Below the pieces are notes generated by a model. The model was given only the letters and a program-made list of their open reading frames with translations. It was not told where the DNA came from and made no database searches. From Pseudomonas sp. JUb42 (GTDB lineage Bacteria; Pseudomonadota; Gammaproteobacteria; Pseudomonadales; Pseudomonadaceae): 64,000 bases of DNA. The stretch covers positions 206,251-270,250 of the forward strand of contig NZ_JANUFD010000010.1 of the NCBI RefSeq assembly GCF_024807945.1. The letters are read 5' to 3'. The position numbers and the translations under genes were made by a program. Each line of letters begins with the position of its first letter. The stretch's first letter is position 1. This document shows positions 1 to 10,073 of the stretch, in pieces.

Positions 1-1011
1 TTGATGGGCGTCGACTACACCTGGCAAGACGCTGATATCGCCCGCTGGCGCAACCTCGGGCCGAGCCTGAATATCTACAACCCGCAGTACGGCAAGGACG
101 TCACCCGGCCCAGCGCCGCCAACAGCCTGAGCACCATCGACTACGACCAGAATATCGAGCAGGTAGGCGGTTATGTGCAGGATCAGATCAAATTCGACGA
201 TCACTGGATTCTGACGGCGGGCGGGCGTTACGACTACGTGCGCAATGCCATGGATAACCACGTCGGCGCCTCGTCCACCCAGAAAGACAACGCTTTCACC
301 GGTCGCCTGGGCCTGACCTACGTTACCGATTTCGGCCTGGCGCCCTATGTCAGCTACGCCGAATCCTTCACCCCTAACACCGGCACCGACAGCCGCGCCA
401 GCGCCTTCGACCCGAGCATGGCGCATCAGTGGGAAGTCGGCGTGAAGTACCAGCCTACCGACGCCATCCTGATGACCGTGGCCGCCTACGACCTGACCAA
501 GACCAACGTGCTGACCAACGAAGTGGTCAATGGCGTGATCACCGGTTTCAGCGTCGCCTCGGGTGAACAGAAATCACGGGGCATCGAAGCCGAGATCAAG
601 GCGCGCATCGACCAGAATTGGGACCTGATTGCTTCCTATACCTACACCGACGCCGAAATCACCAAGAGCACCCGCGGCGACCAGGGCAACCGCCCGGCCA
701 ACGTGCCGAAAAACATGGCCTCCGCCTGGTTGAACTACACCTTCCACGACAGTCTGCTCAACGGCCTGAGCCTGGGCGGCGGCGCGCGCTATACCGGCGA
801 GCTGTACGGCGATAACGACAACACGTTCCACGTCGACAGCTACACCCTGTTCGACGCGGGCGCCAGCTACCCGTTGAACAAGAACGTGACCCTGGCAGTG
901 AACGCGCAGAACCTGTTCAACAAGACCTACACCGCCACCTGCGACGACCTGTACGAGTGCTACCCGGGGCTGCGACGGATCGTGCTGACCAGCGTCAAGT
1001 ATTCGTGGTGA
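1..1011 (+). CDS. TonB-dependent siderophore receptor, C-terminal part (5' end outside window)
   Basis: This is the C-terminal 336 residues of an outer-membrane beta-barrel that takes up a ferric siderophore with energy from TonB/ExbBD. The segment is rich in alternating aromatic beta strands (PYVSYAESFTPNTGTD, then KYQPTDAILMTVAAYDL). It has the receptor landmark NLFNKTYTATC near the end and finishes in an aromatic residue after VKYSW, as outer-membrane barrels do. The plug domain and TonB box are missing because the gene starts before base 1. The Cys pair near the C terminus is typical of FhuA/FoxA-like ferrichrome or ferrioxamine receptors, but the substrate cannot be told from this part. 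Confidence 0.9.
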   Translation: MMGVDYTWQDADIARWRNLGPSLNIYNPQYGKDVTRPSAANSLSTIDYDQNIEQVGGYVQDQIKFDDHWILTAGGRYDYVRNAMDNHVGASSTQKDNAFTGRLGLTYVTDFGLAPYVSYAESFTPNTGTDSRASAFDPSMAHQWEVGVKYQPTDAILMTVAAYDLTKTNVLTNEVVNGVITGFSVASGEQKSRGIEAEIKARIDQNWDLIASYTYTDAEITKSTRGDQGNRPANVPKNMASAWLNYTFHDSLLNGLSLGGGARYTGELYGDNDNTFHVDSYTLFDAGASYPLNKNVTLAVNAQNLFNKTYTATCDDLYECYPGLRRIVLTSVKYSW

Positions 1012-1080
1012 TCGTCGAATAACAGGCACAGGCCTCGCTCTCATCAAACAACGCGCAACGTACTGAATGACAAAGACTCT

Positions 1081-1170
1081 GTGGGAGCGAATTCATTCGC
1101 GAAAGCGGTGTTCCAGGCGATGAAGATGCTGCGAATTCACCGGCCTCCTCGCGAATGAATTCGCTCCCAC
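1081..1170. repeat. REP pair (inverted, about 21-bp arms)
   Basis: The arms at 1081-1101 and 1150-1170 are exact reverse complements beginning GTGGGAGCGAATTC. They enclose a 48-bp spacer. The same arm recurs at 18326, 20253 and 21150, so this is a dispersed Pseudomonas REP doublet. It fills most of the 1012-1312 gap between the convergent receptor gene and argR. A half copy of another REP type (GCAAGCCTGCTCCCAC) lies near 1273-1288. Confidence 0.9.
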
Positions 1171-1312
1171 AAGATTTGCCCCTGCCCCGGTTAGTGTTTG
1201 CTGCGCGACATAGCGGCACATTAGCGGCGGGACAGTTCTCACAAGTTCTATGTCGTTTGCGCGTATTTGCAGGCAAGCCTGCTCCCACCGGGATTGTGTT
1301 GTTTTTGCGGAA

Positions 1313-2296
1313 TCAGCCGCGCTCGGCGGGCACCGACGACAGTTCAAACGGGCTGCTGCTGCGGCGTTGATTGCGGTCTTCGCGGGGGGTGGCGCCGAAG
1401 AAATTGCGGTAGGCGCTGGAGAAGTGCGGGCCGGAGGAGAAGCCGCAGGACAGGCCGATCTGGATTATCGATTTGCTGGTCTGCATCAGCATCTGTCGGG
1501 CCTTGTTCAGGCGCAGTTCCAGGTAGTACTGGCTTGGCACGCGATTGAGGTATTGCTTGAAGATCCGCTCCAGTTGACGGCGCGACACGCAGACATGCTG
1601 GGCGATTTCGTCGGTGGTCAGGGGCTCTTCGATATTGGCTTCCATCAACAGCACGGCCTGAGTCAGCTTTGGATGGCTGGAGCCCAGGCGGTTCTGCAAC
1701 GGAATACGCTGGCGCTCGCCGCCTTCGCGAATACGCTCCACCACCAGTTCTTCCGACACCGCACCGGCCAGTTCGGCGCCGTGGTCACGGGCCAGTACCG
1801 CCAGCAGCAGGTCAAGCACCGCCATGCCGCCGCAAGCCGTGAGGCGATCACGGTCCCAGTCGAACAGATGGCTGGTGGCGATGACCTTGGGGAAACGCTC
1901 GCTGAAATCATCCTGCCAGCGCCAGTGCACGGCAGCACGATAGCCATCGAGCAGGCCCAGTTGCGCCAACGGATAGATCCCCGCCGACAAGCCGCCGATC
2001 TGGCAACCGCTGCGCACCAGTTGCTTGAGGGCGCTGCTCAGCAACGAGCTCATGGGCGCGGGCGGTTCATCAGCCAGCAGGAACAACTTCTGACAGCCTT
2101 CCAGGCGCCCTGCCCATGGCTCGCCCGGCAATTGCCATGCACCGCCTTCCGTCGGCGATTCGGCCTGCAGAAATGACAGTTCGTAGGTCACGTCCGGATG
2201 CACCCGCTGGGCCACGCGCAGGGCTTCTTCAGCCAGCGCCAGAGTCAGGGCTTTGGTGCTGGGCCAGATCAGAAAACCTATTCGATGAGCAGTCAT
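1313..2296 (-). CDS. argR: ArgR, AraC/GlxA-family arginine-responsive regulator
   Basis: 327 aa. The N-terminal about 200 residues form a DJ-1/PfpI-like glutamine amidotransferase-type sensor domain (IGFLIWPSTKALTLALAEE onward). The C-terminal about 100 residues are an AraC helix-turn-helix pair (TDEIAQHVCVSRRQLERIF; SIIQIGLSCGFSSGPHFSSA). In P. aeruginosa the regulator at this exact place, after aotP, is ArgR, which controls arginine and ornithine uptake and catabolism. A 133-bp gap separates it from aotP, longer than other gaps in the operon, so it may have its own promoter as well. The identity rests on domain architecture plus operon position. Confidence 0.88.
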   Translation of the reverse strand: MTAHRIGFLIWPSTKALTLALAEEALRVAQRVHPDVTYELSFLQAESPTEGGAWQLPGEPWAGRLEGCQKLFLLADEPPAPMSSLLSSALKQLVRSGCQIGGLSAGIYPLAQLGLLDGYRAAVHWRWQDDFSERFPKVIATSHLFDWDRDRLTACGGMAVLDLLLAVLARDHGAELAGAVSEELVVERIREGGERQRIPLQNRLGSSHPKLTQAVLLMEANIEEPLTTDEIAQHVCVSRRQLERIFKQYLNRVPSQYYLELRLNKARQMLMQTSKSIIQIGLSCGFSSGPHFSSAYRNFFGATPREDRNQRRSSSPFELSSVPAERG

Positions 2297-2429
2297 TGAG
2301 TGAAGTCCGAAACGTGTTGCACAAGTGGTTCAGGCGACTCGGCGCCCGATCAGGAGTAACCCGGTTCTTCAAATGAAGCGCAGCATGACCGGTTCTTTTA
2401 CAAAAGGCATCGTCAAACGACGCCGGGTA

Positions 2430-3194
2430 TCACTTTAGGCTGCCGGAAAGAAACTGCTGCAAACGCTCCGACTGCGGATTGACCAACACTTCCCGCGGGT
2501 TGCCGCGCTCTTCGACCAGACCTTTATGCAGGAACACCAACTGATTGGAGACCTCGCGGGCAAAGCCCATTTCGTGGGTCACCACCACCATGGTGCGGCC
2601 TTCCTGAGCCAGGGCCTGCATAACCTTGAGCACATCGCCCACCAGTTCCGGGTCCAGCGCCGAGGTCGGTTCATCGAACAGCATGACTTCCGGCTCCATC
2701 GCCAAAGCCCGGGCAATCGCCACGCGCTGCTGCTCACCACCGGACATATGCCCAGGGTAGGCATCCTTGCGATGAGCCACGCCGACCTTGGCCAGGTAAT
2801 GCTCGGCCTTTTCCAGGGCTTCCTTTTTCGGCACGCCGAGTACATGGATCGGCGCTTCGATAATGTTTTCCAGGGCCGTCATGTGCGACCACAGGTTGAA
2901 GTGCTGGAACACCATGGACAGGCGCGAACGCATACGCTGCAACTGTTTAGGATCCGCCGCCCGCAGGCCGCCATCCTTGCTGGGCACCAGTTTCAACTCT
3001 TCATTGTTGAGCAGGATCTTGCCCGCATGGGGCTGCTCCAGCAGGTTGATGCAGCGCAAAAACGTGCTTTTGCCCGAACCGCTGGAGCCGATGATGCTGA
3101 TCACATCGCCGGCCTTGGCGGTCATGGAAATACCCTTGAGCACTTCGTGACTGCCGTAGCGCTTGTGCAGGTCCTGGACTTCGAGTTTGTACAT
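2430..3194 (-). CDS. aotP: AotP, ATP-binding subunit of arginine/ornithine ABC transporter
   Basis: 254 aa starting MYKLEVQDLHKRYG. It has Walker A (GSSGSGKS), the ABC signature (MSGGEQQRVAIARAL), Walker B (VMLFDEPTSALD) and the switch histidine (VVVTHEMGFA), as in the HisP/ArtP polar amino-acid ATPases. The open frame extends 106 codons upstream, but that stretch overlaps aotO. The ATG at 3192-3194 fits family length. It energises AotQ/AotM at the inner membrane and lies 16 bp after aotO. Confidence 0.93.
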   Translation of the reverse strand: MYKLEVQDLHKRYGSHEVLKGISMTAKAGDVISIIGSSGSGKSTFLRCINLLEQPHAGKILLNNEELKLVPSKDGGLRAADPKQLQRMRSRLSMVFQHFNLWSHMTALENIIEAPIHVLGVPKKEALEKAEHYLAKVGVAHRKDAYPGHMSGGEQQRVAIARALAMEPEVMLFDEPTSALDPELVGDVLKVMQALAQEGRTMVVVTHEMGFAREVSNQLVFLHKGLVEERGNPREVLVNPQSERLQQFLSGSLK

Positions 3195-3210
3195 GCTTGG
3201 CTCTCGCAAA

Positions 3211-4323
3211 TCAGTCGCTGAGCAGACGGCCATGACGCAGCGCCGTGCGCCCCGCCACTTTCGCCAGCCAGAAACCCGGTTGGGCATAACGAAGCCGCTC
3301 GATGGCATAGACCACCCCGGCAGTTTGAGTGCAGACGATGCTGACCTGATCGGACAGCGGGTCGATGACTTCGAACAACGGCTCGCCGACCTCGACCCAG
3401 GCACCGGCCGGGCGCAGGAAGGTGACGACGCCCGGATGCGGCGCATACAGCAGTTCGGTGCCTTCGAACGGCATGCCTTCGCACGCTTCGCGCTCAGGCT
3501 GCGGCCAGTCACCGCCGATCAGCCCCTGTTCGGCGAGGAAGGCGAGGATGCCTGCGGCATGGGCCTCGGCGTCGTCCTTGCCGGTATCGGCCTGGCCACC
3601 CAGTTCCAGGGTCGTGGCCAGGCAGGCCAGGGGGATCGCCGCCTCGGGAAAGGTGCGCGACAGGCGCAGCCACGGCAACGAACAGGCTTCGTCAAAGGAG
3701 CTGCCGCCGGAATCTTCCGCCAGCAGGCCGACGCTCATGCCCAGGTGGGCGGCCAGGGAGCGCCACTGCGGCCAGTGCTGTGGCAACGCATACATATGCA
3801 GCGCAGCCTCGGCATCACAATGCAGATCCAGTACCACATCAGCGGTACAGGCATGACTGAGCAGAACCCGCTGCATGCCCTGCAACTGGCTCTGGGCAGG
3901 CGGCAGATCGGCCAGGACATCAGCCATGGCCTGACGAATCAGCTGAATATTGGCGTGGGGATCATCGCCCAGTTGACCGTTCAGACGCTCAGCCACCGGC
4001 CCGCTCAGCTCGCAGAAATCACGATTGAAATTGCGTCCGCTGCCAAACTCGAAACGCCCCTGATGCGAGCCTTGCAGCAACTGGCCCAGGCCCATGGGGT
4101 TGGCCACGGGAACCAATTCGATCACGCCCTTGAGCAAGCCTTGTGCTTCAAGCTCGGTCAGGCGTTTCTTCAATTCCCAGGCGGTGCGCATGCCGGGCAG
4201 TTCGTCGGCGTGCAGGCTGGCCTGGATATAGGCCTTGCGCTCACCGTGGCCGAAGCGGAACACACTCAGGCGACGTTCGCTGCCCAGGGTGCTCCAGGGC
4301 AATACATGATCGATTCTTTGCAT
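3211..4323 (-). CDS. aotO: AotO, succinylglutamate desuccinylase/aspartoacylase-like protein
   Basis: 370 aa, zinc carboxypeptidase-like fold of the AstE/ASPA family. The likely metal ligands are visible: ASLHADELPG (His and Glu) and VVLDLHCDAEAALHMY (His). NFNRDF is the typical Asn-Arg substrate-binding pair. The C-terminal third is a beta-rich domain, as in AstE relatives. It lies inside the aot operon, 3 bp after aotM. In P. aeruginosa aotO is co-transcribed but not shown to be needed for transport. The substrate is unknown; an N-acyl amino acid is the reasonable guess. Confidence 0.87.
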   Translation of the reverse strand: MQRIDHVLPWSTLGSERRLSVFRFGHGERKAYIQASLHADELPGMRTAWELKKRLTELEAQGLLKGVIELVPVANPMGLGQLLQGSHQGRFEFGSGRNFNRDFCELSGPVAERLNGQLGDDPHANIQLIRQAMADVLADLPPAQSQLQGMQRVLLSHACTADVVLDLHCDAEAALHMYALPQHWPQWRSLAAHLGMSVGLLAEDSGGSSFDEACSLPWLRLSRTFPEAAIPLACLATTLELGGQADTGKDDAEAHAAGILAFLAEQGLIGGDWPQPEREACEGMPFEGTELLYAPHPGVVTFLRPAGAWVEVGEPLFEVIDPLSDQVSIVCTQTAGVVYAIERLRYAQPGFWLAKVAGRTALRHGRLLSD

Positions 4324-4326
4324 GGG

Positions 4327-5025
4327 TCAGCCCTTTCGCGGAGCGAGGTAGCCCAGCCAGCGACGTTCCGCCCGCTTGAACAACCGCACCAGGATGAATG
4401 TCAGGCACAGATAGAACACGCCTGCCGTGATATAGGCCTCGAACGGCAGGTAATACTTGGCATTGACCTCACGGGCCGCGCCGGTGATGTCCATCAACGT
4501 GACGATGGAAGCCAGACTGGTGGTCTGCAGCATCATGATCACTTCGTTGCTGTACTGCGGCAGCGCCCGGCGCAGGGCCGAAGGCAGCAGGATCCGGCGG
4601 TACATTTTGGCCTTGGACATGCCCATCGCCCGGGCCGCTTCGATCTCCCCGGCGGGCGTGGCCTTGAGGCTGCCAGCGATGATTTCGGCGGTATAGGCGC
4701 TGGTGTTGATGGCGAAGGCCAGGCAGGCGCAGAAGGTCGCGCTGGACAGCCAAGGCCAGAAGATACTGTCGCGCACTGCCTGGAACTGGGCCAGGCCGTA
4801 ATAGATCAGGAACAGTTGCACCAGCATCGGCGTGCCGCGAATCACATAGGTGTAGAGCCAGGCGCTCATGTTCACCAGTGGTTTTTTGGAGACGCGCATC
4901 AGGCCCAGGGGCACGGCGGCGAGCAGGCCGAACAGCAGGGAGATCGCCAGCAGCTTGAGGGTGATGAGCAAGCCGCCGAAGTACAGCGGCAGGCTGTTCC
5001 AGACCACGTTGTAGTCGAACATCAT
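4327..5025 (-). CDS. aotM: AotM, permease subunit of arginine/ornithine ABC transporter
   Basis: 232 aa, HisM/ArtM-type inner-membrane permease with about five hydrophobic segments. The cytoplasmic EAA loop is GEIEAARAMGMSKAKMYRRI, which docks the ATPase. The start ATG overlaps the aotQ stop in ATGA, so the two permeases are translationally coupled. Two adjacent ATG codons (MM) leave the start ambiguous by one residue. Confidence 0.93.
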   Translation of the reverse strand: MMFDYNVVWNSLPLYFGGLLITLKLLAISLLFGLLAAVPLGLMRVSKKPLVNMSAWLYTYVIRGTPMLVQLFLIYYGLAQFQAVRDSIFWPWLSSATFCACLAFAINTSAYTAEIIAGSLKATPAGEIEAARAMGMSKAKMYRRILLPSALRRALPQYSNEVIMMLQTTSLASIVTLMDITGAAREVNAKYYLPFEAYITAGVFYLCLTFILVRLFKRAERRWLGYLAPRKG

Positions 5026-5711
5026 AGGTCAGCCGCCCTTACGCCTACCGAGTAGCGTCGTTCCAATTGGCGCAGGACCAACAGCGAAACACTGGTGATG
5101 ACCAGGTACATCGCGGCCACTGCGAGGAAAAAGGTAAAGGGTTCGCGGGTGGCGTCGGCCGCCTGCTTGGCCTTGAACATCATGTCTTGCAGGCCGACCA
5201 CGGAAATCAACGCGGTGGCCTTGGTCAGTACCAGCCAGTTATTGGTGAAGCCGGGGATCGCCAGGCGGACCATCTGCGGTACGAGAATGCGGAAAAACAC
5301 GTTGAACGGGCTCATGCCATAGGCCATGCCCGCTTCAGCCTGCCCCTTGGGAATGGCCATGAACGCACCGCGGAAGGTCTCGGACAGATAAGCACCAAAG
5401 ATAAAGCCCAGGGTGCCAATGCCGGCCAGCAGCGGATTCAAATCGATGTAGTCGTCATAACCGAGCAGCGGCGCGACGCGATTGAGCAGGTCCTGGCCGC
5501 CGTAGAAGATCAGCAGGATCAGCACCAGGTCGGGAATGCCGCGGATCACCGTCGAATACAGATCGCCCAGCCAGGCCAGCCAGCGCACCGGCGACAGGCG
5601 CAGGGCCACACCGATCAAGCCGAGGACAATGGCCAGTGCCATGGAAGACAGGGCCAGCTGCAACGTCAGCCATGCGCCGTCGAGGATGACGGCCCCGTAG
5701 CCTTTCAACAT
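5022..5711 (-). CDS. aotQ: AotQ, permease subunit of arginine/ornithine ABC transporter
   Basis: 229 aa, HisQ/ArtQ-type inner-membrane permease, partner of AotM in the heterodimer. Hydrophobic helices begin at residue about 10 (LTLQLALSSMALAIVLGLIG). The EAA loop GQAEAGMAYGMSPFNVFFRI is in its usual place about two thirds along. It is the first gene after the hairpin that separates it from aotJ, so it is probably expressed at a lower level than the binding protein. Confidence 0.93.
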   Translation of the reverse strand: MLKGYGAVILDGAWLTLQLALSSMALAIVLGLIGVALRLSPVRWLAWLGDLYSTVIRGIPDLVLILLIFYGGQDLLNRVAPLLGYDDYIDLNPLLAGIGTLGFIFGAYLSETFRGAFMAIPKGQAEAGMAYGMSPFNVFFRILVPQMVRLAIPGFTNNWLVLTKATALISVVGLQDMMFKAKQAADATREPFTFFLAVAAMYLVITSVSLLVLRQLERRYSVGVRAADL

Positions 5712-5732
5712 GATGTGCAGTCCTCAAGCGAG

Positions 5733-5777
5733 GGAAAAGAAAATGGCGCAAGCCCAACCAGCGTGCGGCTTGCGCCA
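5733..5777 (-). terminator. hairpin attenuator/terminator between aotJ and aotQ
   Basis: The perfect 11-bp stem TGGCGCAAGCC (5744-5754) and its complement (5767-5777) enclose a 12-nt loop. Read on the minus strand it is followed by ATTTTCTTTTCC. This is an intrinsic-terminator layout just after the binding-protein gene. Partial readthrough would give more AotJ than permease, or the stem may protect the aotJ 3' end. Confidence 0.7.
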
Positions 5778-5803
5778 TTGCGGACAATCAATGACGACGG
5801 GAT

Positions 5804-6580
5804 TTACTTGCCGTAGATATCGAAGTCGAAGTACTTGTCCTGGATCGCCTTGTACTTGCCATTGGCACGGATCGCGGCGATGGCGTCGTTAATGCGCTTG
5901 AGGTTGGCGCTGTCGCCCTTGCGTACCGCAATACCGATACCGTCGCCGAAGTACTTGGCGTCGGTGAAGGCCGGACCTACGAAGGCATAACCCTTGCCCG
6001 AATCAGTCTTGAGGAAACCGTCCTGCAGCAGGGTGGCGTCGGCCAGAGTGCCATCAAGGCGACCGGCGCCGATGTCCAGGTAGATTTCATTCTGCGAGCC
6101 GTACGGCTTGATCTCGGCACCCAGTGGCGCGAGGACTTCCTTGGCGAAGCGCTCGTGGATCGAGCCGCGCTGCACGCCGATATTCTTGCCCTTGAGTTCG
6201 GTCAGGCCGTCGCTGACAGCGGTGCCTTCCTTCATGACCAGACGGGCCGGGCTGTTGTAGTACTTGTTGGTGAAATCAACAGACTGCTTGCGCTCTTCGG
6301 TAATCGACATCGACGACAGGATGGCGTCGATCTTGCGCACTTTGAGGGCCGGGATCAGGCCATCGAACTCCTGCTCGACCCAAGTGCACTTGACCTTCAT
6401 CTCTTCGCACAGGGCGTTGCCGATGTCGTAGTCGAAACCGACGATGCTGCCGTCCGGCGCCTTGGATGCGAATGGAGGGTAAGCGGCTTCGATACCGATC
6501 TTCAGCGGCTTTTCATCGGCGAATACCGGCTGCGCCAGCACGGACAGCGCCAATGCGCCAAGAAGCATGAGCTTTTTCAT
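5804..6580 (-). CDS. aotJ: AotJ, periplasmic arginine/ornithine-binding protein
   Basis: 258 aa starting MKKLMLLGALALSVL, with a signal peptide cut after PVFA. It has the family-3 solute-binding signature (GFDYDIGNALCEEM) and the lysine/arginine/ornithine-binding layout (DGLIPALKVRKIDAILSSMS; VGVQRGS-like GVQRGSIHERF). A GGAG ribosome site lies 8 bases before the ATG at 6578-6580. The frame stays open 33 codons further upstream, but that extension would bury the signal peptide. It delivers basic amino acids to AotQM-AotP. Confidence 0.95.
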   Translation of the reverse strand: MKKLMLLGALALSVLAQPVFADEKPLKIGIEAAYPPFASKAPDGSIVGFDYDIGNALCEEMKVKCTWVEQEFDGLIPALKVRKIDAILSSMSITEERKQSVDFTNKYYNSPARLVMKEGTAVSDGLTELKGKNIGVQRGSIHERFAKEVLAPLGAEIKPYGSQNEIYLDIGAGRLDGTLADATLLQDGFLKTDSGKGYAFVGPAFTDAKYFGDGIGIAVRKGDSANLKRINDAIAAIRANGKYKAIQDKYFDFDIYGK

Positions 6581-6712
6581 TTGCAGAACTCCATCGGTAC
6601 AGCGAAACAAATGGCAGTACAGGCAAAAGGCCTGCGATGCGAAGGAATGACTTTTGTTGGCGACGCCTGAGAACCGCAACCGGAGTCCGGTACAGCTCGG
6701 CGAGTGATCGGC

Positions 6713-6755
6713 ATTTTAGCGATAGCGTCGAAGTCGATATTTCTTCAATGCGACA
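6713..6755 (-). promoter_or_regulatory. candidate ArgR-activated promoter of aotJ
   Basis: On the minus strand TGTCGC (6755-6750), eight bases, then AA (6741-6740) matches the Pseudomonas ArgR half-site pattern TGTCGC-N8-AA as I recall it. A weaker second copy (CGACGC-N8-AA) follows. A -10-like TAAAAT is at 6718-6713 with no good -35, which suits an activator-dependent promoter. The aotJ ATG is about 130 bases downstream. Confidence 0.45.
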
Positions 6756-7243
6756 ACTAGTTACAGAAGCACCGGAATCGGGCACCTGCATGATTGACAG
6801 CCTGCATAATTTTATGCATGGCGAAAGAAAGGCAACCGATCATAACAGCAAAAATCGCGCCCATTATTGGCAACACCTTGAAATACGGCAAGTGCAGCGT
6901 ATCGCCATGTTTAAACGCAGACCAAAAACAGGGACCAATCCGACAAAACTGGGAGGCTTTGCCTCACATCAGTGCAGGCGGTTACACACAATGTTACAGC
7001 AGTAACAGTTCGGTAATTATCGGGATAGGCACACGGCCAACCGGCCTCTTCGCGGGCAAGCCCGGCTCCAACGAAATCGCGGTTATCCGCAAACGACTCG
7101 GAACCCCGTGGGAGCGAGGCTTGCCCGCGAAGGCGATGGGACAGACGCAGGAGATGTATTGAATGTACTGGCCTCTTCGCGGCGGTGCGGCGGTCCGACA
7201 AGCCTCGCTCCCACAAGATTTGTGTGTGTCCTGGATGCTCTGC
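6756..7243. other. intergenic region between aotJ promoter and acsA terminator
   Basis: No convincing gene. It holds a 16-bp palindrome TGCATAATTTTATGCA (6803-6818) about 50 bases upstream of the putative ArgR site, a possible second operator. The 7040-7214 part is a REP cluster, described separately. Short open frames here are REP-derived and lack family features. Confidence 0.6.
7040..7214. repeat. REP cluster (three arms)
   Basis: Arms related to GTGGGAGCGAGGCTTGCCCGCG occur at about 7050-7069 (inverted, diverged), 7108-7129 and 7178-7213 (inverted). The outer pair is the same doublet type as at 1081 but with a GGCTTGCCCGCG core. Confidence 0.8.
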
Positions 7244-7287
7244 AAATAAAAATGCCCCGCCAGGCTCACACCGGGCGGGGCGTTTTC
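7244..7287 (-). terminator. intrinsic terminator of acsA
   Basis: Stem GCCCCGCC (7254-7261) with GGCGGGGC (7274-7281). On the minus strand it is followed by ATTTTTATTTG. It lies 11 bases beyond the acsA stop. Confidence 0.85.
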
Positions 7288-7298
7288 AAAGCTGAACG

Positions 7299-9254
<1,956 letters not shown>

Positions 9255-9665
9255 CTTTCTTACCTCGGTGGGTAGTTGTTGTTTTATGACACCTTTTTAT
9301 CGAGATGGCTCACTCAGGGCCATTCGACGATGGTCTTACCAATCCAGAGAGCTACTACCATACTCGTCCCTATCGCAAGGTGGAACCGGGTGTGCTCGCT
9401 ATAGACGGAGGGTAGGACCGGCTTTAGCCGGGAGCGCGTCCTCGCGCCTAAAGCCAGTCCTACAGGGCTGCATTTACCCCTCCCAACGACCCACGACCAA
9501 AGCACCGCAACGGATTGTTGCAGGAATGCTCAATAGTCTTTATCAAAACTGTTTCTATATGTCTCTTCGTCACAGGCATAGAATCAATCTCGCCAAATCG
9601 GCAAATGATTGACAACTTACAGCCCCCACAATGGCTTGTTGATCCAGCAACAAACAAAGCGCGTC
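9255..9665. other. intergenic region between acsA and the DUF2790 gene
   Basis: About 410 bases without a credible gene. It should hold the divergent promoters of acsA and the small secreted protein. A REP doublet occupies 9412-9463. I could not place a convincing -35/-10 pair. Confidence 0.5.
9412..9463. repeat. REP doublet
   Basis: GTAGGACCGGCTTTAGCCG at 9412 and CTAAAGCCAGTCCTAC ending at 9463 form an imperfect inverted pair. It is the same type as the doublet at 34210-34299 (core CGGCTTTAGCCGG). Confidence 0.75.
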
Positions 9666-9692
9666 ACACATAACCCCACAAGGGTTATGTGT
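9666..9692 (+). promoter_or_regulatory. perfect 11-bp inverted repeat in the leader of the DUF2790 gene
   Basis: ACACATAACCC (9666-9676) and GGGTTATGTGT (9682-9692) with loop CACAA, ending 30 bases before the start codon. There is no long T-run after it. It could be an operator or a stable mRNA 5' hairpin rather than a terminator. Confidence 0.5.
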
Positions 9693-9722
9693 CCCCTTTC
9701 GAACCAAAGAAGGTTATTTAAA

Positions 9723-9989
9723 ATGAAAGTTTCAATGTTGGTATTGGCTCTGTGTGGCTTCAGCACTTTTGCAATGGCTGAAGAATCCGGCGCCAAGGTT
9801 AATCAACAGCAAGCCCGTGTCGAGCAATATACTTACTCCAGCCACCCGGATATTGCCAAGGTTGTTTCCGTCAGCGAAGTTCCAAATGTCTGCTCGGTCG
9901 TACCGGCGCGCATGACCTACCTGGATTCCCAGGGTCAGCAGCACATCATGGCCTACCAGGTCATGGGTAGCGGTTGCAACAACGGCTGA
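9723..9989 (+). CDS. small secreted DUF2790 family protein
   Basis: 88 aa starting MKVSMLVLALCGFSTF, with a signal peptide ending AMA|EE. The mature part has YTYSSHPDIAKVVSV and two cysteines (NVCSVVP; GSGCNNG), as in DUF2790 periplasmic proteins of Pseudomonas, which come in many paralogues and have no established function. The AAGAAGG ribosome site supports the ATG at 9723. It stands alone, between a leader hairpin and a terminator. Confidence 0.8.
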   Translation: MKVSMLVLALCGFSTFAMAEESGAKVNQQQARVEQYTYSSHPDIAKVVSVSEVPNVCSVVPARMTYLDSQGQQHIMAYQVMGSGCNNG

Positions 9990-10009
9990 TCCACCGTCTG
10001 GATGTGCAA

Positions 10010-10050
10010 ACGCCTCGCGGAGTGATCCGACGGGGCGTGCTTCTTTTTGC
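10010..10050 (+). terminator. intrinsic terminator after the DUF2790 gene
   Basis: ACGCCTCG pairs (one G-T) with CGGGGCGT at 10031-10038, followed by GCTTCTTTTTG. It lies between this gene and the convergent phhR. Confidence 0.65.
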
Positions 10051-10073
10051 GTCATCAACTTTAAACTGATCGC

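Noticed and set aside
3163..5055. 630-codon plus-strand frame opposite aotO/aotM
   Set aside because: Opposite well-recognised transporter genes; no family features.
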